NCBI GenBank assembly: GCA_963169045.1
Contig: CAUJDF010000003.1
Coordinates: forward strand, 124,001-188,000
Direction of reading: 5' to 3'
Length of the DNA: 64,000 bases
Source of the DNA: Myxococcota bacterium
Lineage (GTDB): Bacteria > Myxococcota_A > Bradymonadia > UBA7976 > UBA1532
A program made the translations under genes and the position numbers. Position 1 is the stretch's first letter; each line of letters starts with the position of its first letter. The notes beneath the pieces are model-generated. The model searched no databases and was not told the origin of the DNA. It saw only the letters and a list, made by a program, of their open reading frames with translations. Below are positions 54,413 to 64,000 of this stretch, piece by piece.

Positions 54413-54997
54413 CTAACGCTTCGACGCTCGCTTCGCCGCGGCGCGCGGACGCGGCCGGCGCTTCGCCTGCGTCTCGGTCTTGCCTTCGTCCGGCTGGACG
54501 CCGTCGGCCTGCCGGCGCAGCGCGACGCGCGCCAGGCCGCCGTAGGTCGTCACCTGCGGCTCGCCCGTGACCGGGAAGGGCAGCGCCACCACGCGGCGGA
54601 ACGGCCCCCGGGGGATCTCGGCGTGGACATAGCGGCGCCCGTTGCCGGCGGGCTCGCCGCGGCGGACGCCGGACACCCACAGGCTGCCATCGATGACACC
54701 GACCTCGAGCTCCTCGTCCTCGAGCCCGGGCACGGCCACCTCGACGACCAGCTCGTTCCCCTCCTCGAACACGTCGACGGCCGGCGTGAACGCGAAGGGC
54801 GGGATGCGCTCGGCGATCCCGGGGACGGCGCGCACGGTGGCTTCGACGTCGGCGAAGCGGCGCTCCACGTCGACGTCGGAGACGGGGCCGGCCGGCGTGG
54901 CGCCCGCCGTCTCGTCGACCGGCGCGTCGCTGCCGGTCACCGCGCGGTAGATCGAACGGAGCTGGTCCTCGATCAGATCGTAGATGACGCGATCCAT
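54413..54997 (-). CDS. Hsp20/alpha-crystallin-like small heat-shock protein
   Basis: 194 residues. The central alpha-crystallin-type domain (about 70-160) shows FTPAVDVFEEGNELVVEVAVPGL, EELEVGVIDGSLWVSGVRRG and RRVVALPFPV. The N-terminus is a helix (MDRVIYDLIEDQLRSIYRAV) instead of the usual aromatic arm. The usual C-terminal I-x-I/V motif is not evident; a basic tail (KRRPRPRAAAKRASKR) stands in its place and could bind nucleic acid. Family proteins hold unfolded clients. Only 100 bases from the helical-repeat gene on the same strand, so possibly co-transcribed. Confidence 0.82.
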   Translation of the reverse strand: MDRVIYDLIEDQLRSIYRAVTGSDAPVDETAGATPAGPVSDVDVERRFADVEATVRAVPGIAERIPPFAFTPAVDVFEEGNELVVEVAVPGLEDEELEVGVIDGSLWVSGVRRGEPAGNGRRYVHAEIPRGPFRRVVALPFPVTGEPQVTTYGGLARVALRRQADGVQPDEGKTETQAKRRPRPRAAAKRASKR

Positions 54998-55274
54998 TTC
55001 CCTGGGTCCCCCGCCACTTTCGGACGGGCGGCGCTCTGAGCAATTGCCGGGCCAGACCGAGGGATGGGAGATGTCATCGCGGCGCACGGCGCAGGCGTGG
55101 CGAAATGCCCGCCGGCCGTGGGCTCCGAGCGCTGCGAAACCGCGTCGCAGAAGGGCCGTCACCGGCGTGGAGAACTGCCCCGCAGCGTGTCTCGTGAGGC
55201 GAATCGCCTCGGAGGTGATGCGACCCGATGTCTCATCGGGGCGCTCCCCGAGGGTGTGTCGGGTGTGTTCCGAG

Positions 55275-55297
55275 GGGTGGGCTCAGAGGGTCGGCGG
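55275..55297 (+). repeat. Dispersed intergenic repeat, copy B
   Basis: GGGTGGGCTCAGAGGGTCGG, continuing CGG, matches copy A at 10341-10364 with one indel and one mismatch. The following GAAGT also resembles the inner part of the element end at 18038-18066 (reverse strand). No inverted partner end is found nearby. Confidence 0.5.
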
Positions 55298-55388
55298 AAG
55301 TCGACACCGAGCGAGAGGCCGTCAGCCGGGAGCGCAGGGAGCCGAAGGCGACCGGTCCACGGCGCGGCACCGGAGAGACGAGCGAAGG

Positions 55389-55404
55389 CGGGCCAAGAGG
55401 CCCG
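55389..55404 (-). terminator. Hairpin downstream of the PutA-type gene
   Basis: On the reverse strand CGGGCC-TCTT-GGCCCG forms a six-base stem with a four-base loop, 47 bases after the stop codon. No T-run follows. Confidence 0.35.
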
Positions 55405-55450
55405 TCGAGCTCGTCTCGAGGAGCCCCGGCGGGGATCGACCCGCAGGGTC

Positions 55451-58438
55451 TCAGTTGTCCTCGGGGCTCGAAGGCGCGAAGCCGCGGCGCTGTGTGTTCT
55501 CGGTGACGACGCGCGCGTCGAGGAAGTGCAGCAGGTAGTCGGGGCCGCCGGCCTTGGTGCCTCCGCCACTCATGCCGAAGCCGCCGAACGGCTGGCGCTG
55601 GACCATGGCGCCGGTGATGCCGCGGTTCACATAGAGATTGCCGACGCGGAACTTCTCTTTTGCTTTCGCGATGTTGGCGGGCGAGCGGCTGAAGACGCCG
55701 CCGGTCAGCGCGTAGCGGGTGCCGTTGGCGATCTCGAGCGCCTCGTCGAGGTGGCGCGCGCGGATGACCGCCAGCACGGGCCCGAAGATCTCCTCCTGGG
55801 CGATGGGATCGTCCGGCGGCACGTCGGCGAAGATCGTGGGCGGCACGAACCAGCCGGGGCCGGGGTGCTCGCCGCCGAGGACGAGGCGCAGGCCGCGGGC
55901 GCGGGCGTCGGCGATGGTGCGCAGGATGCGCTGGTGCGCGTCGGCGTCGATGACCGGGCCGACGCTGCTGCCGGGGTCGGTGGCGGGCGCGACGACGAGG
56001 CTGCGCGTCGCCTCGACGAGGCGCTGCACGAAGGCGTCGTAGTGGTCGGCGACGACGATGGCGCGCGAGCAGGCGCTGCACTTCTGGCCGGCATAGCCGA
56101 AGGCGGAGTGCAGGACGCCGAGCACCGCCTCGTCGAGGTCGGCGTCGCCGTCGACGACGATGGCGTTCTTGCCGCCCATCTCACAGACGACGCGGCGCAG
56201 CAGCGCCTGGCCGGGGGCGGTGGCGGCGGCGTCGCGCCAGATCTGCAGGCCCACCTGCAGGCTGCCGGTGAAGGCCACCGTGCTCACGTCCGGGTGGCTC
56301 ACGAGGCGCGGCCCGATCTCCTCGCCGACGCCGGGGACGAACTGCAGGACGCCCGGCGGCGCGCCCGCCTGCTGGAAGATCTCCATCAGCCAGGCGGCGA
56401 GCACCGTGGATTGCTCCGCCGGCTTCATGACGACGGTGTTGCCGGCCGCGAGCGCCGCCGCCGCCATGCCGGTGAGGATGGCGACGGGGAAGTTCCACGG
56501 CGCGATGACCACCGACACGCCGCGGCCCTGGTAGACGAGGTGGTTCGTCTCGCCGGGGACGTGCTGGGTGAGGCGGGGCTCCGAAAGCCGAAGCATCTCG
56601 CGGCCGTAGAACTCGCAGAAGTCGATCGCCTCCGCCACGTCGCCGTCGCACATGCGCCAGGGCTTGCCGACCTCGCGCACCATGAGCGCCGAGAGCTCGT
56701 CGCGGCGGGCGCGCAGGCGCGCGGCGACGCGGAAGAGCAGCCCGGCCCGGTCGCGGACGGGCGGGTCGCGCCACGCCGGGAAGGCCGCGCGCGCGCCGGC
56801 GACGGCCCGATCGGCCTCGGCGACGCCGGCGAGGTGGAACGTGCCGACGCGTGTCCGGCCGTCGTTCGGGTCGAGGCGCTCCATCGTGCGCCCGGTCTGC
56901 ACGGGCTTGCCGTCGATGATGGGCGCGTACGTGCGGCCGAGGACCCGCTCGACGTTGCGCACGGCGGCGGTGAAGGCCTCGCGCCGGGCGGGATCGGTGA
57001 AGTCGCGCAGCGGCTCGTTGGCGAAGGGCGGGGGGCGGTCCGCAGGCGTCTCGGCCGGCGGGCGCGGGCGCAGATAGGGGTCGCGGTTCACGGGGCGGGG
57101 CGGGGCCAGCAGCTCCTCCTGCCCCTTGCCCTCGACGAAGCCGAGGCGCAGCCAGCTCTGGTTGCTGGTGTTCTCGAGCAGGCGGCGCACCAGGTAGGCC
57201 ATGCCCGGCAGCAGCTGGCCGATGGGCGCGTAGACCCGGACGCGGTGGCCGCGCGCCACGCACGCCGCCTTGATCGGCTCGGCCATGCCGTACAGGCACT
57301 GGATCTCGTAGCCGCTCTGCGGGATGCCCATCTTCTCGGCCGTCGCCAGCGCGAAGGCGAGGCTGCGCACGTTGTGGCTGCCGAGCGCGGTGCGCACGTG
57401 CTTGTGGTTGTCGAGCAGCAGCTCCGCGCAGCGCTCGTACGTGACGTCGGAGTCGGCCTTGTCGAGCCATACCGGGCAGCGCCAGCCCTCCTGCGCGGCG
57501 CGCACGGTCTCGTAGTCCCAGTAGGCACCCTTGACGAGGCGCACGGTCACCCGGCGGCGAGCCTTCTTGGCCCACTTGACGAGCTCGCGGACGTCGGCCT
57601 CGCAGTCGCGGTGGTAGGCCTGCATGGCGATGCCGGCGTGCTCCCAGCCCTCGAGCGAAGGGTCCTCGAGCACGCGGCGGAACAGCGCCAGCGTCAGGTC
57701 CTTGTAGGCGTGCTGCTCCATGTCGACGTTGAGGAAGACCCCGCGCTCCCGGGCCCGGCGGAAGATGGGCAGCAGGCGGCGCGCCGCCGCCTCCACCGTG
57801 CGGTCGAAGGGCAGGGGATCGAACTGGCTGTACATCGCGCTGGCCTTGACCGAGACGTTGACCCGCGGGATGGGGCCCTGGTCGTCGCGGTCGAGGCGCT
57901 CGTCGGGCGACCACCCGGCGCACTCGCGGGCGAGGCCGTCGATGAGGTCGACGTAGCGGGCGGCGAACGCCTCGGCCTCGGGCTCGCTGACGACCGCCTC
58001 GCCGAGCAGGTCCACCGTGAAGGCCTGCTTCTGCTGCCGCAGCTCGCGCAGCGCTGCGACGGCGCTCGCGGCGTCGGTGCCGGCGATGAAGCGCTTCGCC
58101 ATGCCCTCGAGGTTCTTGGCGATCTGCCCGGTCGCCATGCGCGTGGCGATGCTGCCGAGGCCCGCGCCCTTGAGCGCCATCTTGATGACGGCGGGCGCCT
58201 CGAGGCCGGGCCGCAGCAGGTACTCCTGGATGTGGCGCGCCACCTCGTCGGGGGTCGTCAGCACGGGGAAGACGTCGACGAAGCGGAACATCTCCGTCTT
58301 GAAGGCTTCGTCCCGCATCGCCCACTCGAGGATCTGCCCGCTCCACCACGCCTTGTCGAACAGGCCGGGCTTCTCGCCGCGCATCCGGGCGAAGAGGTCC
58401 TCGCCGATCGCGCGTACCTTGCGTTCGTCGGTCGCCAC
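55451..58438 (-). CDS. putA: Bifunctional proline dehydrogenase / glutamate-semialdehyde dehydrogenase
   Basis: 995 residues. The N-terminal proline dehydrogenase domain (about 120-440) is an FAD TIM barrel: NVSVKASAMYSQFDP, RGVFLNVDMEQHAYKD, VTVRLVKGAYWDYE and LGSHNVRSLAFAL. The C-terminal aldehyde dehydrogenase (about 510-985) has catalytic Cys in GQKCSACSR, the NAD-binding AFTGSLQVG and CEMGGKNAIVVDGDAD. It converts proline to glutamate in two steps with substrate channelling. No DNA-binding N-terminal domain is present, so it is a non-regulatory PutA/RocA-type fusion. GTG start with GAGGTG close upstream. Confidence 0.93.
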   Translation of the reverse strand: MATDERKVRAIGEDLFARMRGEKPGLFDKAWWSGQILEWAMRDEAFKTEMFRFVDVFPVLTTPDEVARHIQEYLLRPGLEAPAVIKMALKGAGLGSIATRMATGQIAKNLEGMAKRFIAGTDAASAVAALRELRQQKQAFTVDLLGEAVVSEPEAEAFAARYVDLIDGLARECAGWSPDERLDRDDQGPIPRVNVSVKASAMYSQFDPLPFDRTVEAAARRLLPIFRRARERGVFLNVDMEQHAYKDLTLALFRRVLEDPSLEGWEHAGIAMQAYHRDCEADVRELVKWAKKARRRVTVRLVKGAYWDYETVRAAQEGWRCPVWLDKADSDVTYERCAELLLDNHKHVRTALGSHNVRSLAFALATAEKMGIPQSGYEIQCLYGMAEPIKAACVARGHRVRVYAPIGQLLPGMAYLVRRLLENTSNQSWLRLGFVEGKGQEELLAPPRPVNRDPYLRPRPPAETPADRPPPFANEPLRDFTDPARREAFTAAVRNVERVLGRTYAPIIDGKPVQTGRTMERLDPNDGRTRVGTFHLAGVAEADRAVAGARAAFPAWRDPPVRDRAGLLFRVAARLRARRDELSALMVREVGKPWRMCDGDVAEAIDFCEFYGREMLRLSEPRLTQHVPGETNHLVYQGRGVSVVIAPWNFPVAILTGMAAAALAAGNTVVMKPAEQSTVLAAWLMEIFQQAGAPPGVLQFVPGVGEEIGPRLVSHPDVSTVAFTGSLQVGLQIWRDAAATAPGQALLRRVVCEMGGKNAIVVDGDADLDEAVLGVLHSAFGYAGQKCSACSRAIVVADHYDAFVQRLVEATRSLVVAPATDPGSSVGPVIDADAHQRILRTIADARARGLRLVLGGEHPGPGWFVPPTIFADVPPDDPIAQEEIFGPVLAVIRARHLDEALEIANGTRYALTGGVFSRSPANIAKAKEKFRVGNLYVNRGITGAMVQRQPFGGFGMSGGGTKAGGPDYLLHFLDARVVTENTQRRGFAPSSPEDN

Positions 58439-58572
58439 GCGTCACCTCACGTTTCGTCGAGACATTAGGCCGAAGGTGAATCGTCCGCCATCCCCGGGCG
58501 TCGGCCTTGACGATGCGCCGGGCGCTCCCGATGCTGCGGCGCCTCGAAATGGCCTCGCAAAGGACGTCAGGA

Positions 58573-59631
58573 ATGTTGAAGCAGAAGATGAGGACGGGCG
58601 TGGCGCTGGTGCTGCTCACGCTGCTCGCCGCGCCCGCCGCCGCCGCCGACGTCGACGCGGCGCTGGGCCTCATGCCCGAAGACACCGCGATCGTCGTCGG
58701 CGTCAACTTCGATCGGTTTCGCAAGTCCTCGTTCTTCAAGGACATCTCGAAGGCGATGGAGAGCAGCCCGGGCGCGAACGGCGAGCTCGAGAAGCTGAAG
58801 GACGCCGGCCTCGACCCACGCGCCAACCTCGACGCGGTGTTCGTGGCGGTGCCCGCCGATCTCGGCGCGTCGAGGGGCCCGCTGTTCGTGTTCCCGGGGC
58901 AGCGGAAGCTCGCGAAGGTCCAGGCGCTCTTCCTGGTCGACCCGGGCGCGAAGGTCACGCCGGCGAAGCACGGCGGCGTCGACACCCTGCAGCTCGGCGT
59001 CGCCCCGGTGCCGGTCGTGGTGGCGGCGCTCGAGAAGCACCTCGTGATGGGGCCAGAGGCCCTCGTCCACGCGGCGATCGACGCCGAGAAGGGCGGCAAG
59101 AAGGGCGGGGCGAAGCGCGACCGCGTCCGGCAGCTCCTCGGGAAGACCGACACCGGCAAGGACTTCTGGGCGGTCAGCGTCGACGGCCAGCTGGGCACGC
59201 TCTTCGGCCGTCGGACGTCGCCCGAGGCGCAGAAGCTCACGGGCGGCCGCGCGAGCCTCGACTTCGCCAGCGGCCTCGGGCTGCGCCTCGCCCTGGACTT
59301 CGCGGACGCTGCGGCGGCGAAGACGGTCGCCGGTCGCATCTCGGCGGAGGTCGGCCAGTTCGCCGCGCTGCCCCAGCTGGCGCTCACGGGCCTCGGCGGC
59401 GCGGTGAAGAAGACGAACGTCGCGAGCAAGGACAAGGAAGTGACGGTGGCCCTCGACCTGACCAACGCCGAGCTCGACCAGGTGAAGAACATCGCCATGG
59501 CGATGATCCCGATGCTGATCGGCGCCCCGCCCCCGGCCATCGCGGCGCCGCCGCCCGCGAAGGCCGCGCCCGCCCCGGTGCAGCCGGCGCCCGCCCCCGT
59601 ACAGCCGGCGCCCGCCCCCGCGAAGCCCTGA
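58573..59631 (+). CDS. Secreted protein of unknown function
   Basis: 352 residues from ATG 58573 (58588 possible). The signal peptide ends at APAAAA-DVD. The body alternates alpha/beta (LMPEDTAIVVGVNFDRFRKSSFF, DLGASRGPLFVFPGQRKLAKV, VVVAALEKHLVMGPEALVHAAID) and ends in a repeated Pro/Ala/Gln tail (APAPVQPAPAPVQPAPAP). The phrase PEDTAIVVGVNFDRF is similar in kind to parts of the 997-residue lipoprotein at 12193-15186. No catalytic residues recognised; the upstream ATG 58507 is less likely because it would put 22 basic residues before the signal. Confidence 0.72.
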   Translation: MLKQKMRTGVALVLLTLLAAPAAAADVDAALGLMPEDTAIVVGVNFDRFRKSSFFKDISKAMESSPGANGELEKLKDAGLDPRANLDAVFVAVPADLGASRGPLFVFPGQRKLAKVQALFLVDPGAKVTPAKHGGVDTLQLGVAPVPVVVAALEKHLVMGPEALVHAAIDAEKGGKKGGAKRDRVRQLLGKTDTGKDFWAVSVDGQLGTLFGRRTSPEAQKLTGGRASLDFASGLGLRLALDFADAAAAKTVAGRISAEVGQFAALPQLALTGLGGAVKKTNVASKDKEVTVALDLTNAELDQVKNIAMAMIPMLIGAPPPAIAAPPPAKAAPAPVQPAPAPVQPAPAPAKP

Positions 59632-59673
59632 GCGCGCGCCCCCCGGCGCCGGCAGGGCGGTCCCGGCGGGCCG

Positions 59674-60309
59674 TCAGAGGGCGCGGAACAGGGCGAAGGC
59701 GAAGACAGCGGCGAGCGCCAGCACACCGAGGCCCATCGCCCGCGTGAGCAGCCGGACGGTCTCGGGCCGGAAGGCCCGCCCGAAGCGCCGCAACAGCGCC
59801 ATCAGCGCGGCGAACCACGCGGCGACGCCGGCGGCGACGGCCACGGCGAAGACCGGGGCGAGGCGCGGCGCGAAGGGCACGAGCCCCGTGGAGAACAAGA
59901 CGGTGGTCGCCGCCGTCCAGGTGCCGATGAGCGTCGGGTTGAGCGCCGTGAGCGTGAAGCCCAGCGCCAGGCTCGGGAGCGCGCGGTCGTCGCCCTCGCC
60001 GGGTGCCGGCTCGGCGCTCGCCGGCGCCGGCGCGCGCAGGAACACGATGCCCAGGCCGGCGAGCAGGATCACCGCCGCGATCCGGGCCCCGGTCACGATC
60101 TCGGGGTGGCCGTCGAGCCACGTGGAAAGACCGAACCAGGCGAGGCACGCGTAGATACCCTCCGCGAGCGCGGCGCCCAGCCCGAGGAAGGCGCCGCCGC
60201 GATAGCGCCGCGCGAGGCCGCGCCCCAGCACGAGGAACGCGATGGGACCCGCGAGCGGGACCGATCCGAAGAAGCCGAAGACGAAGCCGAGCAGGGCGGT
60301 CGCGAGCAT
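59674..60309 (-). CDS. LysE-family exporter
   Basis: 211 residues with six membrane helices. N-terminal FVFGFFGSVPLAGPIAFLVLGRGL contains the conserved P-x-G-P of LysE/RhtB-type transporters; GFTLTALNPTLIGTWTAAT matches the second conserved Asn-Pro motif. Exports amino acids or related metabolites; substrate unknown. It is a single gene, 93 bases from the divergent hybrid kinase. Confidence 0.87.
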   Translation of the reverse strand: MLATALLGFVFGFFGSVPLAGPIAFLVLGRGLARRYRGGAFLGLGAALAEGIYACLAWFGLSTWLDGHPEIVTGARIAAVILLAGLGIVFLRAPAPASAEPAPGEGDDRALPSLALGFTLTALNPTLIGTWTAATTVLFSTGLVPFAPRLAPVFAVAVAAGVAAWFAALMALLRRFGRAFRPETVRLLTRAMGLGVLALAAVFAFALFRAL

Positions 60310-60402
60310 CGGGGCCGGCACGGTAGTCGAGGCCGCGCGCCGCGTCGACCGCGACCGCGCGCGGCGCCGGTTCATCCTTTCCCTGATCGCGATCGGGAGA
60401 TG

Positions 60403-62859
60403 ATGGACAGCGCCGCGAGCGGGGTTCGCCCCTACGACGAGGTGGTCGCCGAAGCCGTCCTCGCACGCACCCGCCGGGTGTTGACCGTCGGGATCTGCTT
60501 GTATTTCGCCTTCACGGCGCTCGATCACATCGTCTATCCGCAGCTCGCCGGCACCTTCCTGACCGTGCGCGTCGTCGTCAGCGCCGTGCTCGCCGCGGGC
60601 ATCGGCCTCACGTACGTGCCGGCCCTGCGCCGGGTCGCCGCGTGGCTGGCCGACGCGATGGTGCTCTCGGCGAGCGCCGGCATCTGCCTGATGATCCGCC
60701 TGGCCGACGGGCCGGCGAGCGCCTATCACCAAGGCCTGAACCTGGTGATCCTCGCCACGTTCGCCATGAACGCGTTCCATCCGGCGCACGTGGCGGCGAC
60801 GGGCGCGGCCACGCTCGGGCTCTACCTGCTGGCCGTGTCGGGGCCGGGCCTGGACGCCCACGCGGCCCAGGTCGTGGTGGCCGCGTTCTTCATCGCGTCG
60901 ACGGTCGTGCTCGTCACGCTCATGACGCGGCTGTACCGCGACCAGCACCGCCGCGAGCACGCGACGACGATGGCCCTGGCGGACACGGCGCGGGCGCTCG
61001 CGGACGCCAACCGCCTCAAGGACGACTTCCTCGCCAATGTCTCCCACGAGCTGCGCACTCCGCTGACGCTGGTGCTGGCGCCGCTCGAGTCGCTGCTCGC
61101 CGGCGAGTCGGGCACCCTGCCGGAGGCGGCGCGGCGACACCTCGAGACCATGCACAACAACGCAGTGCGGCTGCTCCAGATGGTGGTCGCGCTGCTCGAC
61201 TTCTCGCGGATCGAGGCGGGGCGGGTGCAGATCCGCCGCGAGCCGGTCGAGATCGTGGGCACGACGCGGGCCATCGTCGCCGACCTCGAGCCGGCGGCGC
61301 GGCGCAAGCGCATCGACCTCGGGGTGCGCGCGCCGGCGGGCGAGGTGCCCGTCGAAATGGACCGCTACGCGTACGAGCGCATCCTGTTCAATCTGCTGTC
61401 GAACGCGCTCAAGTTCACGCCCGAGGGCGGCCGCGTCGACGTCGAGATCGCGTGGAGCGACGGGCGGTTGCGCGTGGCGGTGCGCGACACGGGCATCGGC
61501 ATCGCGCCCGAGGACGTCCCCCGGGTGTTCGAGCGCTTCCGGCAGGTCGAGGGCTCGGCGACGCGGCGCTTCGAGGGCAGCGGCCTCGGCCTGGCGCTCG
61601 TCGACGAGTTCGCGCGCCTCCTCGACGGCCGCGTCGCCGTGACGAGCGAGCCGGGCCGCGGCAGCACGTTCACCGCCGACTTGTCGGCGCCGGCGGCCAC
61701 CGGGCCGACCTCGGTCTCGCGCCCGACCGCCGTGGTCCAGCGCTTCGAGGCGCCCACGACCGCCGCCGAGCGCGGCGCCGAGGGCCCGAAGGTGCTGGTC
61801 GCCGAGGACAACCTGGAGCTTGCGTCCTACGTGCTCGGGCTCTTGGCCGAGGGCCACCGGACGCGGCACGTCCGCGACGGCGAGGCGGCGCTGCAGGCGG
61901 TCCGGCAGTGGCAGCCGGACCTCGTCGTCTCCGATGTGATGATGCCCCGCATGGACGGGCTCGCCCTCTGTCGTGCCATCAAGGCCGAAGCGACCACCGA
62001 AGCCATCCCCGTGCTGCTGCTCACGGCGCTGACCCAGCGCGGTCGCCTGCTCGAGGGATGGCAGGCCGGGGCCGACGACTATCTGTTCAAGCCGTTCCAC
62101 CCGCGGGAGCTCGTGGCGCGCGTCCGCACGCTGCTCGCGGCGGGCGAGGCGCGCCGACGGGCGGAATCGGTGAAGGTGGCGGCGGCGCGAACCGCCGAAG
62201 AACTGCAGCAGCTCGAGCTCTTCGCGCGCGTCACGTCCCACGACCTGCAGGAGCCGTTGCGCAAGATCGGCATCCTGAGCGACCTGCTCGTCACCGAGTG
62301 CGAGCCGCTGCTCGACGAGGCCGCCCGCGACTACCTGGCGCGGCTCCAGGCCAACGCGCGGCGCATGGCGCGCATGATCGAGCGCCTGCGCGAGTTCTCG
62401 ACCGTGACCGAGACCCCCACGCCGTTCGGCACGGTCAGCACGGAGCGCCTCGTGGCGCGGGTGGTGGCCTCGCGGGAGGCGGGCATCGCCGCGGCGGGCA
62501 TCCGCGTCGACGTCGGCGCGTTGCCGCCCGTCCACGGGGACGCGCAGCAGATCGAGCAGCTGTTCGGCCACCTGGTCGACAACGCCATCGCCGCCGCGCC
62601 CAAGCGCATCGGCATCGCCGGGCGCGCCGCCGACGGGCAGGTCGAGCTGGTGGTCGAGGACGACGGCGTCGGCTTCGATCCGCGCCACGCCGACCGCCTG
62701 TTCGAGCCCTTCGCGCGCGTCCGCCACGCCGAGGACGCCGGCGTCGGCATGGGCCTCGCGATCTGCCGGAAGATCGTGCTGCGGCACGGCGGCGCCATCG
62801 CCGCCGACGGACGGCCCGGCGAGGGGGCGCGCTTCCGGGTGACGCTGGCCGCGGCCTGA
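60403..62859 (+). CDS. Hybrid histidine kinase with receiver between two kinase modules
   Basis: 818 residues (an ATG three bases earlier is equal). Six membrane helices (about 25-185) form a sensor. The first kinase module has H-box FLANVSHELRTPL (about 210-220) and N/G boxes NLLSNALKFTPEGG, DTGIGIAPEDV and GSGLGLALVDEF. A receiver (about 465-580) follows with VLVAEDN, phospho-acceptor Asp in DLVVSDVMMPRMDG, Thr in LLLTALT and Lys in YLFKPF. A second kinase module (about 600-818) carries a phytochrome-type H-box TSHDLQEPLRKIG with DNAIAAAPKRI, DDGVGFDPRHAD and GVGMGLAICRKI. Such HK-REC-HK chains can pass phosphate or signal in cis. No cognate regulator is adjacent. Confidence 0.9.
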   Translation: MDSAASGVRPYDEVVAEAVLARTRRVLTVGICLYFAFTALDHIVYPQLAGTFLTVRVVVSAVLAAGIGLTYVPALRRVAAWLADAMVLSASAGICLMIRLADGPASAYHQGLNLVILATFAMNAFHPAHVAATGAATLGLYLLAVSGPGLDAHAAQVVVAAFFIASTVVLVTLMTRLYRDQHRREHATTMALADTARALADANRLKDDFLANVSHELRTPLTLVLAPLESLLAGESGTLPEAARRHLETMHNNAVRLLQMVVALLDFSRIEAGRVQIRREPVEIVGTTRAIVADLEPAARRKRIDLGVRAPAGEVPVEMDRYAYERILFNLLSNALKFTPEGGRVDVEIAWSDGRLRVAVRDTGIGIAPEDVPRVFERFRQVEGSATRRFEGSGLGLALVDEFARLLDGRVAVTSEPGRGSTFTADLSAPAATGPTSVSRPTAVVQRFEAPTTAAERGAEGPKVLVAEDNLELASYVLGLLAEGHRTRHVRDGEAALQAVRQWQPDLVVSDVMMPRMDGLALCRAIKAEATTEAIPVLLLTALTQRGRLLEGWQAGADDYLFKPFHPRELVARVRTLLAAGEARRRAESVKVAAARTAEELQQLELFARVTSHDLQEPLRKIGILSDLLVTECEPLLDEAARDYLARLQANARRMARMIERLREFSTVTETPTPFGTVSTERLVARVVASREAGIAAAGIRVDVGALPPVHGDAQQIEQLFGHLVDNAIAAAPKRIGIAGRAADGQVELVVEDDGVGFDPRHADRLFEPFARVRHAEDAGVGMGLAICRKIVLRHGGAIAADGRPGEGARFRVTLAAA

Positions 62860-62932
62860 GTCCCAGGCTCGAAAGGGCCGTCCCGCCCGCGTGCTCGCGG
62901 GTCTGGATCTGCGCCCGCCGATCCTGCGATAA

Positions 62933-64000
<1,068 letters not shown>

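Larger units (their letters stand above)
54998..55450. other. Gene-free 450-bp stretch with palindromes
   Basis: No frame on either strand looks coding. It holds GAGGCGA-A-TCGCCTC (55196-55210), a perfect palindrome with one-base centre about 200 bases upstream of the Hsp20 start; CCCGATG-TCT-CATCGGG (55224-55240), a tight hairpin; copy B of the dispersed repeat (55275-55297); and a hairpin beyond the PutA stop (55389-55404). It should contain the Hsp20 promoter. No CIRCE element is visible. Confidence 0.5.

Noticed and set aside
55064-58468. Forward open frame of more than 1100 codons opposite the PutA-type gene
   Set aside because: It is the antisense image of a clear bifunctional enzyme; its translation is low in diversity (Arg/Ala/Gly/His) with no motifs.

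Overview
The window is very GC-rich, tightly packed bacterial DNA with strong G/C preference at third codon positions. The gene content points to Myxococcota. One secreted protein (16311-17279) ends in a MYXO-CTERM-type sorting tail, and a second such tail survives as an orphan (39956-40102). There are many lipoproteins with long Pro/Ala/Asp linkers and Cys-rich bodies, a MopE-like protein with DxDNDCDG repeats, Hanks-type Ser/Thr kinases and a CHASE4-type cyclase. I see no rRNA, tRNA, CRISPR array, prophage or intact transposase, and I cannot name a genus.

Layout. 1-4.6 kb: ABC export ATPase and its adaptor (the permease is probably off the left edge), a CoA-binding protein, an M28 peptidase and a TIGR01777-type epimerase. 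4.7-19.2 kb: envelope and secreted proteins (beta-barrel protein, large lipoproteins, a collagen-like protein, Cys-rich lipoproteins, a MYXO-CTERM protein) with a histidine phosphatase, a PAP2 phosphatase and the radical SAM enzyme AmrS. 17.68-18.06 kb is gene-free and holds a short element with terminal inverted repeats beside a hairpin-rich element. 19.2-29.2 kb: a divergent control region with two near-identical palindromes, then a seven-gene operon: TPR protein, vWA-like/FHA protein, VKOR-thioredoxin fusion, Cys-rich OmpA-like protein, small membrane protein, AAA+-TM-thioredoxin-Cys-rich fusion, and Ser/Thr kinase. I regard this operon as the strongest candidate for an undescribed system.

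29.2-39.9 kb: small lipoprotein, ThiS/MoaD-like protein with an aldehyde:ferredoxin oxidoreductase, an interrupted Cys-rich frame, CHASE4-HAMP-cyclase, Ser/Thr kinase, lipoprotein with a TonB-dependent receptor that carries its own TonB C-terminal domain, and an AAA ATPase. 40.2-45.8 kb: five overlapping genes encoding two asparagine-synthetase homologues without the catalytic Cys, a zinc-ribbon membrane protein, a single-pass protein and a cupin. 45.9-55.4 kb: MopE-like lipoprotein, TPR protein, pyrophosphatase, a 29-residue basic protein, DMT transporter, a helical-repeat protein with an FG/YG-rich centre, and an Hsp20-like protein. 55.5-64 kb: PutA-type bifunctional enzyme, a secreted unknown, LysE exporter, hybrid histidine kinase, and argininosuccinate synthase cut by the right edge.

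Much of the window concerns the cell envelope: Cys-rich exported proteins, redox enzymes that could oxidise or isomerise them, and phospho-signalling proteins. That functional link is inference. The domain calls come from motifs read directly in the translations, without any database search.
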